Origin: Atherix ibis
Lineage: Eukaryota; Arthropoda; Insecta; Diptera; Athericidae
Length of the DNA stretch: 64,000 nucleotides
Reading direction: 5' to 3'
Assembly: GCA_958298945.1 (NCBI GenBank)
Contig: OY282609.1
Coordinates: 42,794,954-42,858,953, forward strand
Below the pieces are notes generated by a model. The model was not told the DNA's origin. It did not search any database and worked only from the letters and a program-made list of their open reading frames with translations. This document shows positions 1 to 13,500 of the stretch, piece by piece; the stretch's first letter is position 1, and each line of letters begins with the position of its first letter. The position numbers were made by a program, and so were the translations under genes.

Positions 1-1444
1 GGTATTTTTCAAGAGGATTATTCAGTGGTATTTTTCAAGAGGAATATTCAGTGGTATTTTTCAAGAGGAATATTCAGTTGTAATTTTCAAGAGAAATATT
101 CAGTGGTATTTTTCAAGAGGAATATTCAGTGGAATTTTTCAAGAGGAATTATCAGTGGTATTTTTCAAGAGGAATATTCGGTGGTATTTTTCAAGATGAA
201 TGATCAGAGGTATTTTTCAAAAGCAATATTCAATTGTATTTTTCAAGAGAAATATTCAGTAGTATTTTTCAAGAGGAATATTCAGTGGAATTTTTCAAGT
301 GGAATATTTAGTGGTATTTTTCAAGAGGAATATTCAGTGGTATTTTTCAAGAGGAATATTCAGTGGTATTTTTCAATAGGAATATTCAGTGGTATTTTTC
401 AAGAGGAATATTCAGTGGTATTTTTCAAGAGGAATATTCAGTGGTATTTTTCAAGAGGAATATTCAGTTGTATTTTTTAAGAGGAATATTCAGTGGTATT
501 TTTCAACTGGAATATTCAGTGGTATTTTTCAAGAGGAATATTCAGTGGTATTTTCCATGAGGAATATTCAGTGGTATTTTTCAAGAAGAATATTCAGTGG
601 TATTTTGCAAGAGCAATATTCAATTGTATTTTTCAAGCGGAATATTCAGTTGTATTTTTCAAGAGGAATATTCAGTTTTATTTTTCAAGAAGAATATTCA
701 GTGGTATTTTTCAAGTGGAATGTTTAGTGGTATTTTTCAAGAGGAATATTCAGTGGTATTTTTCAAGAGGAATATTCAGTGGTATTTTTCAAGTGGAATA
801 TTCAGTTGTATTTTTTAAGAGGAATATTCAGTGGTATTTTTCAAGAGGAATATTCAGTGGTATTTTTCAAGAGGAATATACAATGGTATTTTTCAAGAGG
901 AATATTCGGTGGTATTTTTCAAGAGGAATAATCAGAGGTATTTTTCAAAAGGAATATTCAGTGGTATTTTTCAAGAGGAATATTCAGTGGTATTTTTCTA
1001 GAGGAATATTCAGTGGTATTTTTCAAGTGGAATATTCAGTGGTATTTTTCAAGAGGATTATTCAGTGGTATTTTTCAAGAGGAATATTCAGTGGTATTTT
1101 TCAAGAGGAATATTCAGTTGTTATTTTCAAGAGAAATATTCAGTGGTATTTTTCAAGAGGAATATTCAGTGGTATTTTTCAAGAGGAATTATCAGTGGTA
1201 TTTTTCAAGAGGAATATTCGGTGGTATTTTTCAAGATGAATGATCAGAGGTATTTTTCAAAAGCAATATTCAATTGTATTTTTCAAGAGAAATATTCAGT
1301 AGTATTTTTCAAGAGGAATATTAAGTGGAATTTTTCAAGTGGAATATTTAGTGGTATTTTTCAAGAGGAATATTCAGTGGTATTTTTCAAGAGGAATATT
1401 CAGTGGTATTTTTCAATAGGAATATTCAGTGGTATTTTTCAAGA
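1..1444. repeat. 1,040-bp higher-order repeat, second copy truncated
   Basis: Bases 1-1040 recur from 1041 with an offset of exactly 40 monomers, and the match ends near 1,444. Shared diagnostic variants include the GGATTATTC monomer (1 and 1041), GAGAAATATTC, TCGGTGG (C at 179 and 1219) and CAAGATGAATGATCAGAGG. I see only a few differences in about 400 bp, for example GTTGTAATTTTC against GTTGTTATTTTC. The first copy probably begins left of the window. Confidence 0.88.
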
Positions 1445-2820
1445 GAAATATTAAGTAGTATTTTTCAAGAGAAATATTCAGTGGTATTTTTTAAGAGAAA
1501 TATTCAGTGGTATTTTTCAAGAGTAATATTCAATGGTATTTTTCAAGAGGGCTATTCAGTGGTATTTTTCATGTAGAATATTTAGTGGTATTTTTCAAGA
1601 GGAATATTCCGTAGAATATTTCAAGAGGAATATTCAGTGGTATTTTTCAAGAAGAATATTCATTGATATTTTGCAAGACGAATATTCAATAGTATTTTTC
1701 ATGTGGAATATTCAGTGGTATTTTTCAAGAGGAATATTCAGTTATATTTTTTAAGAGAAATATTTAGTGGTATTTTTCAAGTGGAATATTCAGTGGTATT
1801 TTTCAAGAGGAATATTCAGTGGTATTTTTCAAGAGGAATATTCAGTGGTATTTTTCAAGAGGAATATTCAGTTGTATTTTTAAAGAGGAATATTCAGTGG
1901 TATTTTTCAAGAGGAATATTCAGTGGTATTTTTCAAGAGGAATATTCAGTGGTGTTTGTCAAGAGGAATATTCAGTGGTATTTTTCAAGAGGAATATTCA
2001 GTGGTATTTTGCAAAAGGAATATTCGGTGGTATTTTATTAAGAGGAATAATCAGAGGTATTTTTCAAAAGCAATATTCAATTGTATTTTTCAAGAGAAAT
2101 ATTCAGTTGCATTTTTCAAGAGGAATATTCTGTGGTATTTTTCAAGATGAATATTCAGTTGTATTTTCTAAGAGGAATATTTAGTGGTATTTTTCAAGAG
2201 GAATATTCAGTGGTATTTTTCAAGAGGAATATTCAGTGGTATTTTTCAAGATGATTATTCAGTTGTATTTTTTAAGAGGAATATTCAGTGGTATTTTTCA
2301 AGAGGAATATTCAGTGGTATTTTTCAAGATGAATATTCAGTTGTATTTTTTAAGAGGAATATGCAGTCGTATTTTTCAAGAGGAATATTCAGTGGTATTT
2401 TTCAAGAGGAATATTCAGTGGTATTTTTCAAGAGGAATATTCGGTGGTATTTTTCAAGAGGAATAATCAGAGGTATTTTTCAAAAGCAATATACAATTGA
2501 ATTTTTTAAGAGGAATATTCAGTGGTATTTTTCAAGAGGAATATTCAGTGGTATTTTTCAAGTGGAATATTCAGTGGTATTTTTCTAGAGGATTATTCAG
2601 TGGTATTTTTCAAGAGGAATATTCACTGGTATTTTTCAAGAGGAATATTCAGTTGTAATTTTCAAGAGGAATATTGAGTGGTATTTTTCAAGAGGAATAT
2701 TCAGTGGTATTTTTCAAGAGGAATATTCAGTGGTATTTTTCAAGAGGAATATTCGGTGGTATTTTTCAAGAGGAATTATCAGAGGTATTTTTCAAAAGCA
2801 ATATTCAATTGTATTTCTCA
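170..2820 (+). repeat. Six copies of the TCGGTGG / ATCAGAGG / AAAAGCAAT cassette
   Basis: Three consecutive diagnostic monomers (TCGGTGG, then an A-rich ATCAGAGG junction, then CAAAAGCAATATTCAATTG or a close variant) occur with the TCGG cytosine at 179, 907, 1219, 2025, 2442 and 2754. The spacings are 728, 312, 806, 417 and 312, which are 28, 12, 31, 16 (+1) and 12 monomers. The +1 comes from the 27-bp monomer at 2029. The irregular spacing suggests repeated small exchanges rather than one clean HOR. Confidence 0.8.
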
Positions 2821-4005
2821 AGAGAAATATTCAGTTGTATTTTTCAAGAGAAATATTCAGTGGTATTTTTCAAGTGGAATATTCAGTGGTATTTTTCAAG
2901 AGGAATATTCAGTGGTATTTTTCAATAGTAACATTCTGTGGTACTTTTCAAGAGAAATATTCAGTGGAATTTTTCAAGTGGAATATTCAGTGGTATTTTT
3001 CAAGAGGAATATTCAGCGGTATTTTTCAAGAGGAATATTCAGTGGTGTTTTTCAATAGGAATATTCAATGGTATTTTTCAAGAGGAATATTCAGTAGTAT
3101 TTTTCAAGAGGAATATTCAGTGGTATTTTTCAAGAGGAATATTCAGTGGTATTTTTCAAGAGTAATATTCAATGGTATTTTTCAAGAGGAATATTCAGTG
3201 GTATTTTTCAAGTGGAATATTCAGTGGTATTTTTCAAGAGGAATATTCAGTGGTATATTTCAAGAGAAATATTCAGTGGTATTTTTCAAGAGGAACATTC
3301 AGTGGTATTTTTCAAGAGGAATATTCAACAGTATTTTTCAAGTGGAATATTCAGTGGTATTTTTCAAGAGGAATATTCAGTAGTATTTTTCAAGAGGAAT
3401 ATTCAGTGGTATTTTTCAAGTGGAATATTCAGTGGTATTTTTCAAGAGGAATTTTCAGTGGTATTTTTCAAGAGGAATATTCAGTGGTATTTTTCAAAAG
3501 GAATATTCAGTTTTGTTTTTCAAGAGGAATATTCAGTGGTATTTTTCAAGAGGAATATTCAGTGGAATTTTTCAAGAGGAATATTCAGTGGTATTTTTCT
3601 AGAGGAATTTTAAGTGGTATTTTTCAAGAGGAATATTCAGTTGTATTTTTCAAGAGGAATATTCAGTGGTATTTTTCAAGAGGAATATTCAGTGGTAATT
3701 TTCAAGAGGAATAGTCAGTGGTATTTTTAAAAAGGAATATTCAGTTTTGTTTTTCAAGAGGAATATTCAGTGGTATTTTTCAAGAGTAATATTCAGTGGA
3801 ATTTTTCAAGAGGAATATTCAGTGGTATTTTTCTAGAGGAATTTTAAGTGGTATTTTTCAAGAGGCATATTCAGTGGTATTTTTCAAGAGTAATATTCAG
3901 TGGTATTTTTCAAGAGGAATATTCAGTGGTATTTTTCAAGTGGAATATTCAGTGGTATTTTTCAAGAGGAATATTCAGAGGTATTTTTCAAGAGGAAAAT
4001 TCAGT
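1445..4005 (+). repeat. Irregular satellite segment without a dominant long HOR
   Basis: Plain 26-bp monomers carry many scattered private variants, and I see no clean long duplication. Besides the cassette above, a nine-monomer (234-bp) repeat is visible: the TTCTAGAGGAATTTTAAG monomer lies at about 3,598 and 3,832, each preceded by an AAAAGGAATATTCAG-TTTTG monomer. Compared with the rest of the window this stretch looks older or less homogenised. Confidence 0.6.
2029..2055 (+). repeat. 27-bp monomer (one-base insertion)
   Basis: The monomer begins GGTATTTTATTAAGAGG, one base longer than GGTATTTTTCAAGAGG, and shifts the 26-bp register by +1. I saw no second copy in the window, so it is a private marker. 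Confidence 0.85.
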
Positions 4006-7000
4006 GGTATTTTTCTTTAGGAATATTCAGTGGTATTTTTCAAGAGGAATATTCAGTAGTATTTTTCAAGAGGAATATTCAGTGGTATTTTTCAAGAGGA
4101 ATATTCAGTGGTATTTTTCAATAGTAATATTCAATGGTATTTTTCAAGAGGAATATTCAGTAGTATTTTTCAAGAGGAATATTAAGTAGCATTTGTCAAG
4201 AGTAATATTCAGTGGTATTTTCAAGAGGAATATTCAGTATTATTTTTCAAGAGGAATTTTTAGTTGTATTTTTCAAGAGGAATATTCAGTGATATTTTTA
4301 AAGAGGTATATTCAGTAGTATTTTTCAAGAGCAATATTCAGTGGTATTTTTCAAGAGGAATATTCAGTGGTATTTTTCAAGTGGAATATTTAGTGGTATT
4401 TTTTAAGAGGAATATTCAGTGGTATTTTTCAAGAGTAATATTCAGTGGTATTTTTCAAGAGGAATATTCAGTGGAATTTTTCAAGTGGAATATTCAGTGG
4501 TATTTTTCAAAAGCAATATTCAATTGTATTTTTCAAGATAAATATTCAGTTTTATTTTTCAAGAGGAATATTCAGTGGTATTTTTCAAGTGGAATATTCA
4601 GTGGTATTTTTCAAGAGGAATATTCAGTGGTATTTTTCAAGAGTAATATTCAGTGGTATTTTTCAAGAGGAATATTCAGTGGAATTTTTCAAGTGGAATA
4701 TTCAGTGGTATTTTTCAGAGGAATATTCAGTGGTATTTTTCAAGAGGAATAATCAGTGGTGTTTTTCAATAGGAATATTCAGTGATATTTTTCAAGAGGA
4801 ATATTCAGTAGTATTTTTCAAGAGGAATATTCAGTGGTATTTTTCAAGAGGAATATTCAGTGGTATTTTTCAAGTGTAATATTCAATGGTATTTTTCAAG
4901 AGGAATCTTCGGTGGTATTTTTCAAGTGGAATATTCAGTGGTATTTTTCAAGAGGAATATTCAGTGGTATATTTCAAGAGGAATATTCAGTGGTATTTTT
5001 CAAGAGGAATATTCAGTGGTATTTTGCAAGAGGAATATTCAATAGTATTTTTCAAGTGGAATATTCAGTGGTATTTTTCAAGAGGAATATTCAGTAGTAT
5101 TTTTCAAGAGGAATATTCAGTGGCATTTTTCAAGTGGCATATTCAATGGTATTTTTCCAGAAGAATATTCAGTGGTATTTTTCAAGAGAAATATTCAGTG
5201 GTATTTTTCAAAAGGAATATTCAGTTTTATTTTTCAAGAGGAATATTCAGTATTATTTTTCAAGAGGAATATTCAGTAGTATTTTTCAAGAGGAATATTC
5301 AGTGGTATTTTTCAAGAGGAATTTTCAGTGGTATTTTTCAAGAGGAATATTCAATGGTATTTTTCAAGAGGAATATTCAGTAGTATTTTTCAAGAGGAAA
5401 ATTAAGTAGTATTTTTCAAGAGGAATATTCAGTTGTATTTTTCAAGAGGAATATTCAGTGGTATTTTTCAAGAGGAATATTCAGTGGTATTTTTCAATAG
5501 TAATATTCAATGGTATTTTTCAAGAGGAATATTCATTGGTATTTTTCAAGAGGAATATTCAGTGGTATTTTTCAAGAGGAATATTCAGTGGTATTTTTCA
5601 AGGGAAATAATCAGAGGTATTTTTCAAGAGCAATATTCAGTTGTATTTTTCAAGAGGAATATTCAGTGGTATTTTCCAAGAGAAAAATTCAGTGGTATTT
5701 TTCAAGTGGAATATTCAGTGGTATTTTTCAAGAGGAATATTCAGTGGTATTTTTCAAGAGGAATATTCAGTGGTGTTTTTCAATAGGAATATTCAGTGAT
5801 ATTTTTCAAGAGGAATATTCAGTTGTATTTTTTAAGAGGAATATTCAGTGATATTTTTCAAGAGGAATATTCAGTTGTATTTTTCAAAAGGGATATTCAG
5901 AGGTATTTTTCAAGAGGAATATTCAGTGGTATTTTTCTTTAGGAATATTCAGTGGTATTTTTCAAGAGGAATATTCAGTAGTATTTTTCAAGAGGAATAT
6001 TCAGTGGTATTCTTCAAGAGGAATATTCAGTGGTATTTTTCAATAGTAATATTCAATGGTATTTTTCAAGAGGAATATTCAGTAGTATTTTTCAAGAGGA
6101 ATATTAAGTAGTATTTGTCAAGAGTAATATTCAGTGGTATTTTCAAGAGGAATATTCAGTATTATTTTTCAAAGGGAATTTTTAGTTGTATTTTTCAAGA
6201 GGAATATTCAGTGATATTTTTAAAGAAGTATATTCAGTAGTATTTTTCAAGAGCAATATTCAGTGGTATTTTTCAAGAGGAATATTCAGTGGTATTTTTC
6301 AAGTGGAATATTCAGTGGTATTTTTCAAGAGGAATATTCAGTGGTATTTTTCAAGAGTAATATTCAGTGGTATTTTTCAAGAGGAATATTCAGTGGAATT
6401 TTTCAAGTGGAATATTCAGTGGTATTTTTCAAAAGCAATATTCAATTGTATTTTTCAAGATAAATATTCAGTTGTATTTTTCAAGAGGAATATTCAGTGG
6501 TATTTTTCAAGTGGAATATTCAGTGGTATTTTTCAAGAGGAATATTCAGTGGTATTTTTCAAGAGTAATATTCAGTGGTATTTTTCAAGAGGAATATTCA
6601 GTGGAATTTTTCAAGTGGAATATTCAGTGGTATTTTTCAAGAGGAATATTCAGTGGTATTTTTCAAGAGGAATATTCAGTGGTGTTTTTCAATAGGAATA
6701 TTCAGTGATATTTTTCAAGAGGAATATTCAGTTGTATTTTTTAAGAGGAATATTCAGTGGTATTTTTCAAGAGGAATATTCAGTTGTATTTTTCAAGAGT
6801 AATATTCAATGGTATTTTTCAAGAGGAATATTCGGTGCTATTTTTCAAGTGGAATATTCAGTGGTATTTTTCAAGAGGAATATTCAGTGGTATATTTCAA
6901 GAGGAATATTCAGTGGTATTTTTCAAGAGGAATATTCAGTGGTATTTTGCAAGAGGAATATTCAATAGTTGTTTTCAAGTGGAATATTCAGTGGTATTTT

Positions 7001-9080
7001 TCAAGAGGAATGTTCAGTAGTATTTTTCAAGAGGAATATTCAGTGGTATTTTTCAAGTGGAATATTCAGTGGTATTTTTCAAGAGGAATATTCAGTGGTT
7101 TTTTTCAAAAGGAATATTCAGTGGTATTTTTCAAAAGGAATATTCAGTTTTATTTTTCAAGAGGAATATTCAGTGGTATTTTTCAAGAGGAATATTCAGT
7201 GGTATATTTCAAGAGGAATATTCCGTGGTATTTTTCAAGAGAAATATTCAGTGGTATTTAGCAAGAGGAATATTCAATAGTATTTTTCAACTGGAATATT
7301 CAGTGGTATTTTTCAAGAGGAATATTCAGTAGTATTTTTCAAGAGGAATATTCAGTGGTATTTTTCAAGTGGAATATTCAGTGGTATTTTTCAAGAGGAA
7401 TATTCAGTGGTATTTTTCAAGAGGAATATTCAGTGGTATTTTCAAAAGGGATATTCAGTTTTATTTTTCAAGAGGAATATTCAGTGGTATTTTTCAAAAG
7501 GAATATTCAGTTTTGTTTTTCAAGAGGAATATTCAGTGGTATTTTTCAAGAGGAATATTCAGTGGAATTTTTCAAGAGGAATATTAAGTGGTATTTTTCT
7601 AGAGGAATTTTAAGTGGTATTTTTCAAGAGGCATATTCAGTGGTATTTTTCAAGAGTAATATTCAGTGGTATTTTTCAAGACGAATATTCAGTGGTATTT
7701 TTCAAGTGGAATATTCAGTGGTATTTTTCAAGAGGAATATTCAGTGGTATTTTTCAAGTGGAATATTCAGTGGTATTTTTCAAGAGGAATATTCAGAGGT
7801 ATTTTTCAAGAAGAAAATTCAGTGGTATTTTTCTTTAGGAATATTCAGTAGTATTTTTCAAGAGGAATATTCAGTAGTATTTTTCAAGAGGAATATTCAG
7901 TGGTATTTTTCAAGAGGAATATTCAGTTGTATTTTTCAATAGTAATATTCAATGGTATTTTTCAAGAGGAATATTCAGTAGTATTTTTCAAGAGGAATAT
8001 TAAGTAGTATTTGTCAAGAGTAATATTCAGTGGTATTTTAAAGAGGACTATTCAGTATTATTTTTCAAGAGGAATTTTTAGTTGTATTTTTCAAGAGGAA
8101 TATTCAGTGATATTTTTAAAGAGGTATATTCAGTAGTATTTTTCAAGAGCAACATTCAGTGGTATTTTTCAAGAGGAATATTCAGTGGTATTTTTCAAGT
8201 GAAATATTCAGTGGTATTTTTCAAGAGGAATATTCAGTGGTATTTTTCAAGAGTAATATTCAGTGGTATTTTTCAAGAGGATTATTCAGTGGAATTTTTC
8301 AAGTGCAATATTCAGTGGTATTTTTCAAAAGCAATATTCAATTGTATTTTTCAAGATATATAGTCAGTTTTATTTTTCAAGAGGAATATTCAGTGGTATT
8401 TTTCAAGTGGAATATTCAGTGGTATTTTTCAAGAGGAATATTCAGTGGTATTTTTCAAGAGTAATATTCAGTGGTATTTTTCAAGAGGAATATTCAGTGG
8501 AATTTTTCAAGTGGAATATTCAGTGGTATTTTTCAAGAGGAATATTCAGTGGTATTTTTCAAGAGGAATAATCAGTGGTATTTTTCAATAGGAATATTCA
8601 GTGATATTTTTCAAGAGGAATATTCAGTAGTATTTTTCAAGAGGAATATTCAGTGGTATTTTTCAAGAAGAATGTTCAGTGGTATTTTTCAAGTGTAATA
8701 TTCAATGGTATTTTTCAAGAGGAATATTCGGTGGTATTTTTCAAGTGGAATATTCAGTGGTATTTTTCAAGAGGAATATTCAGTGGTATATTTCAAGAGG
8801 GATATTCAGTGGTATTTTTCAAGAGGAATATTCAGTAGTATTTTGCAAGAGGAATATTCAATAGTATTTTTCAAGAGGAATATTCAGTGGTATTTTTCAA
8901 GAGGAATATTCAGTAGTATTTTTCAAGAGGAATATTCAGTGGTATTTTTCAAGTGGAATATTCAATGGTATTTTTCAAGAGGAATATTCAGTGGTATTTT
9001 TCAAGAGGAATATTCAGTGGTATTTTTCAAAAGGAATATTCAGTTTTATTTTTCAAGAGGAATATTCAGTGGTATTTTTC
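4006..9080. repeat. Three units of a ~1.9-kb higher-order repeat
   Basis: Units start at the TTTTTCTTTAGG monomer at 4006, 5928 and 7824 (spacings 1,922 and 1,896). Each unit then has, in order, CAATAGTAATATTCAATGG, an ATTAAGTAG junction, a shortened 25-bp monomer, TTTTTAGTTG, TTTTTAAAGAGGTATATTC (AAGAAG in the second unit), the AAAAGCAAT/AAGATAAAT pair and the TCGGTGG-TATATTTC-TATTTTGC cassette. The lengths equal 74 and 73 monomers minus two single-base deletions each. A one-base deletion at about 4,709 (TTTTTCAGAGG) is private to the first unit and turns the offset from 1,922 into 1,923. The third unit stops matching near 9,080. Confidence 0.85.
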
Positions 9081-10332
9081 AAGAGGAATATTCAGTAGTA
9101 TTTTTCAAGAGGAATATTCAGTGGTATTTTGCAAGAGGAATTTTCAGTGGTATTTTTCAAGAGGAATATTCAGTTGTATTTTTCAAAAGGAATATTCAGT
9201 GGTATTTTTCAAGAAGAATATTCAGTGGTATTTTTCAAGTGGAATATTCAGTGGTATTTTTTAAGAGGCATATTCAGTGGTATTTTTCAAGAGAAATATT
9301 CAGTGGTATTTTTCAAGAGGAATATTCAGTGGTATTTTTCAAGTGGAATATTCACTGGTATTTTTCAAGAGGAATATTCAGAGGTATTTTTCAAGAGGAA
9401 AATTCGGTGGTATTTTTCTTTAGGAATATTCAGTGGTATTTTTCAAGAGGAATATTCAATTGTATTTTTCAAGAGGAATATTCAGTGGTATTTTTCAAGA
9501 AGAATGTTCAGTGGTATTTTTCAAGTGTAATATTCAATGGTATTTTTCAAGAGGAATATTCGGTGGTATTTTTCAAGTGGAATATTCAGTGGTATTTTTC
9601 AAGAGGAATATTCAGTGGTATATTTCAAGAGGAATATTCAGTGGTATTTTTCAAGAGGAATATTCAGTAGTATTTTGCAAGAGGAATATTCAATAGTATT
9701 TTTCAAGTGGAATATTCAGTGGTATTTTTCAAGAGGAATATTCAGTAGTATTTTTCAAGAGGAATATTCAGTAGTATTTTTCAAGTGGAATATTCAATGG
9801 TATTTTTCAAGAGGAATATTCAGTGGTATTTTTCAAGAAGAATATTCAGTGGTATTTTTCAAAAGGAATATTCAGTTTTATTTTTCAAGAGGAATATTCA
9901 GTGGTATTTTTCAAGAGGAATATTCAGTAGTATTTTTCAAGAGGAATATTCAGTGGTATTTTGCAAGAGGAATTTTCAGTGGTATTTTTCAAGAGGAATA
10001 TTCAGTTGTATTTTTCAAGAGGAATATTCAGTGGTATTTTTCAAGAGGAATATTCAGTGGTATTTTTCAAGCGGAATATTCAGTGGTATTTTTCAAGAGG
10101 CATATTCAGTGGTATTTTTCAAGAGTAATATTCAGTGGTATTTTTCAAGAGGAATATTCAGTGGTATTTTTCAAGTGGAATATTCAGTGGTATTTTTCAA
10201 GAGGAATATTCAGAGGTATTTTTCAAGAGGAAAATTCAGTGGTATTTTTCTTTAGGAATATTCAGGGGTATTTTTCAAGAGGAATATTCAATTGTATTTT
10301 TCAAGAGGAATATTCAGTGGTATTTTTCAAGA
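8629..10332. repeat. 832-bp tandem duplication (32 monomers)
   Basis: Bases 8629-9460 are repeated at 9461-10332 with an offset of exactly 832. Shared markers are the AAGAAGAATGTTC monomer (8661/9493), CAAGTGTAATATTCAATGG, TCGGTGG, TATATTTC, TATTTTGC, CATATTC and TTTTTCTTTAGG. The duplication lies on the right part of the third ~1.9-kb unit, so it is younger than that HOR. Confidence 0.88.
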
Positions 10333-10550
10333 GGAATATTCAGTTGTATTTTTCAATAGTAATATTCAATGGTATTTTTGAAGAGGAATATTCAGTAGTA
10401 TTTTTCAAGAGGAATATTAAGTAGTATTTTTCAAGAGTAATATTCAGTGGTATTTTCAAGAGGAATATTCAGTATTATTTTTCAAGAGGAAGTTTTAGTT
10501 GTATTTTTCAAGAGGAATATTTAGTGATATTTTTAAGGAGGTATATTCAG
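10241..10550 (+). repeat. Cassette P (CTTTAG to AAGGAGG), representative copy
   Basis: Ordered diagnostic monomers: TTTTTCTTTAGG at 10,241, CAATAGTAATATTCAATGG, an ATTAAGTAG junction, the 25-bp GGTATTTTCAAGAGG monomer at 10,449, a GTATTATTTTTC monomer, a TTTTAGTTG junction, and TTTTTAAGGAGGTATATTC ending at about 10,550. Full or partial copies start near 4006, 5928, 7824, 11,410, 11,930, 13,280, 13,800, 15,485, 20,345, 22,240, 25,315, 29,965, 42,050, 44,780, 47,945, 54,260 and 62,365, among others. It is the commonest landmark of the array. Confidence 0.85.
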
Positions 10551-13500
10551 TAGAATTTTTCAAGATGAATATTCAGTGGTATTTTTCAAAAGGAATAATC
10601 AGTCGTATTTTTTAGGAGCAATATTCAGTGGTATTTTTCAAGAGGAATATTCAGTGGTATTTTTCAAGAGGAATATTCAGTGGTATTTTTCAAGAGGAAT
10701 ATTCAATTGTATTTTTCAAGAGGAATATTCAGTGGTATTTTTCAAGAGGAATATTCAGTGGTATTTTTCAATAGTAATATTCAATGGTATTTTTCAAGAA
10801 GAATATTCAGTAGTATTTTTCAAGAGGAATATTAAGTAGTATTTTTCAAGAGTAATATTCAGTGGTATTTTCAAGAGGAATATTCAGTATTATTTTTCAA
10901 GAGGAATTTTTAGTTGTATTTTTCAAGAGGAATATTTAGTGATATTTTTAAGGAGGTATATTCAGTAGAATTTTTCAAGAGGAATATTCAGTGGTATTTT
11001 TCAAAAGGAATAATCAGTCGTATTTTTTAGGAGCAATATTCAGTGGTATTTTTTAAGATGAATATTCAGTGGTATTTTTCAAGAGGAATATTCATTGGTA
11101 TTTTTCAAGAGGAATATTCAGTGGTATTTTTCAAGAGGAATATTCAGTGGTATTTTTCAAGGGAAATAATCAGAGGTATTTTTCAAGAGCAATATTCAGT
11201 TGTATTTTTCAAGAGGAATATTCAGTGGTATTTTCCAAGAGAAATATTCAGTGGTATTTTTCAAGTGGAATATTCAGTGGTATCTTTCATGAGGAATATT
11301 CAGTGGTACTTTCCAAGAGGAATATTCAGTGGTATTTTTCAAGTGGAATATTCAGTGGTATTTTTCAAGAGGAATATTCAGAGGTATTTTTCAAGAGGAA
11401 ATTTCAGTGGTATTTTTCTTTAGGAATATTCAGTGGTATTTTTCAAGAGGGATATTCAGTAGTATTTTTCAAGAGGAATATTCAGTGGTATTTTTCAAGA
11501 GGAATATTCAGTGGTATTTTTCAATAGTAATATTCAATGGTATTTTTCAAGAGGAATATTCAGAAGTATTTTTCAAGAGGAATATTAAGTTGTATTTGTC
11601 AAGAGTAATATTCAGTGGTATTTTCAAGAGGAATATTCAGTATTATTTTTCAAAGGGAATTTTTAGTTGTATTTTTGAAGAGGAATATTCAGTGATATTT
11701 TTAAAGAGGTATATTCAGTAGTATTTTTCAAGAGCAGTATTCAGTGGTATTTTTCAAGTGGAATATTTAGTGGTATTTTTCAAGAGGAATATAAAGTGGT
11801 ATTTTTCAAGAGTAATATTCAGTGGTATTTTTCAAGAGGACTATTCAGTGGTATTTTTCATGTGGAATATTCAGTGGTATTTTTCAAGAGGAATATTCAG
11901 AGGTATTTTTCAAGAGGAAAATTCAGTGGTATTTTTCTTTAGGAATATTCAGTGGTATTTTTCAAGAGGAATATTCAGTTGTATTTTTCAAGAGGAATAT
12001 TCAGTGGTATTTTTCAAAAGGAATATTCAGTGGTATTTTTCAATAGTAATATTCAATGGTATTTTTGAAGAGGAATATTCAGTAGTATTTTTCAAGAGGA
12101 ATATTAAGTAGTATTTTTCAAGAGTAATATTCAGTGGTATTTTCAAGAGGAATATTCAGTATTATTTTTCAAGAGGAAGTTTTAGCTGTATTTTTCAAGA
12201 GGAATATTTAGTGATATTTTTAAGGAGGTATATTCAGTAGAATTTTTCAAGATGAATATTCAGTGGTATTTTTCAAGAGGAATATTCAATTGTATTTTTC
12301 AAGAGGAATATTCAGTGGTATTTTTCAAGAGGAATATTCAGTGGTATTTTTCAATAGTAATATTCAATGGTATTTTTCAAGAGGAATATTCAGTAGTATT
12401 TTTCAAGAGGAATATTAAGTAGTATTTTTCAAGAGTAATATTCAGTGGTATTTTCAAGAGGAATATTCAGTATTATTTTTCAAGAGGAATTTTTAGTTGT
12501 ATTTTTAAGAGGAATATTTAGTGATATTTTTAAGGAAGTATATTCAGTAGAATTTTTCAAGAGGAATATTCAGTGGTATTTTTCAAAAGGAATAATCAGT
12601 CGTATTTTTTAGGAGCAATATTCAGTGGTATTTTTTAAGATGAATATTCAGTGGTATTTTTCAAGAGGAATATTCATTGGTATTTTTCAAGAGGAATATT
12701 CAGTAGTATTTTTCAAGAGGAATATTCAGTGGTATTTTTCAAGGGAAATAATCAGAGGTATTTTTCAAGAGCAATATTCAGTTGTATTTTTCAAGAGGAA
12801 TATTCAGTGGTATTTTCCAAGAGAAATATTCAGTGGTATTTTTCAAGTGGAATATTCAGTGGTATCTTTCATGAGGAATATTCAGTGGTACTTTCCAAGA
12901 GGAATATTCAGTGGTATTTTTCAAGTGGAATATTCAGTGGTATTTTTCAAGAGGAATATTCATTGGTATTTTTCAAGAGGAATATTCAGTGGTATTTTTC
13001 AAGAGGAATATTCAGTGGTATTTTTCAAGGGAAATAATCAGAGGTATTTTTCAAGAGCAATATTCAGTTGTATTTTTCAAGAGGAATATTCAGTGGTATT
13101 TTCCAAGAGAAATATTCAGTGGTATTTTTCAAGTGGAATATTCAGTGGTATCTTTCATGAGGAATATTCAGTGGTACTTTCCAAGAGGAATATTCAGTGG
13201 TATTTTTCAAGTGGAATATTCAGTGGTATTTTTCAAGAGGAATATTCAGAGGTATTTTTCAAGAGGAAATTTCAGTGGTATTTTTCTTTAGGAATATTCA
13301 GTGGTATTTTTCAAGAGGGATATTCAGTAGTATTTTTCAAGAGGAATATTCAGTGGTATTTTTCAAGAGGAATATTCAGTGGTATTTTTCAATAGTAATA
13401 TTCAATGGTATTTTTCAAGAGGAATATTCAGAAGTATTTTTCAAGAGGAATATTAAGTTGTATTTGTCAAGAGTAATATTCAGTGGTATTTTCAAGAGGA

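Noticed and set aside
9025..9060. AATAAA on the minus strand in CAGTTTTATTTTTC monomers as polyadenylation signals
   Set aside because: It follows from a GG-to-TT change in an AT-rich monomer. No minus-strand gene or transcript is supported.
10532..10550. AAGGAGG in TTTTTAAGGAGG monomers as a Shine-Dalgarno site
   Set aside because: It is a single-step variant of the monomer, repeated with cassette P, with no plausible gene behind it and no bacterial context.
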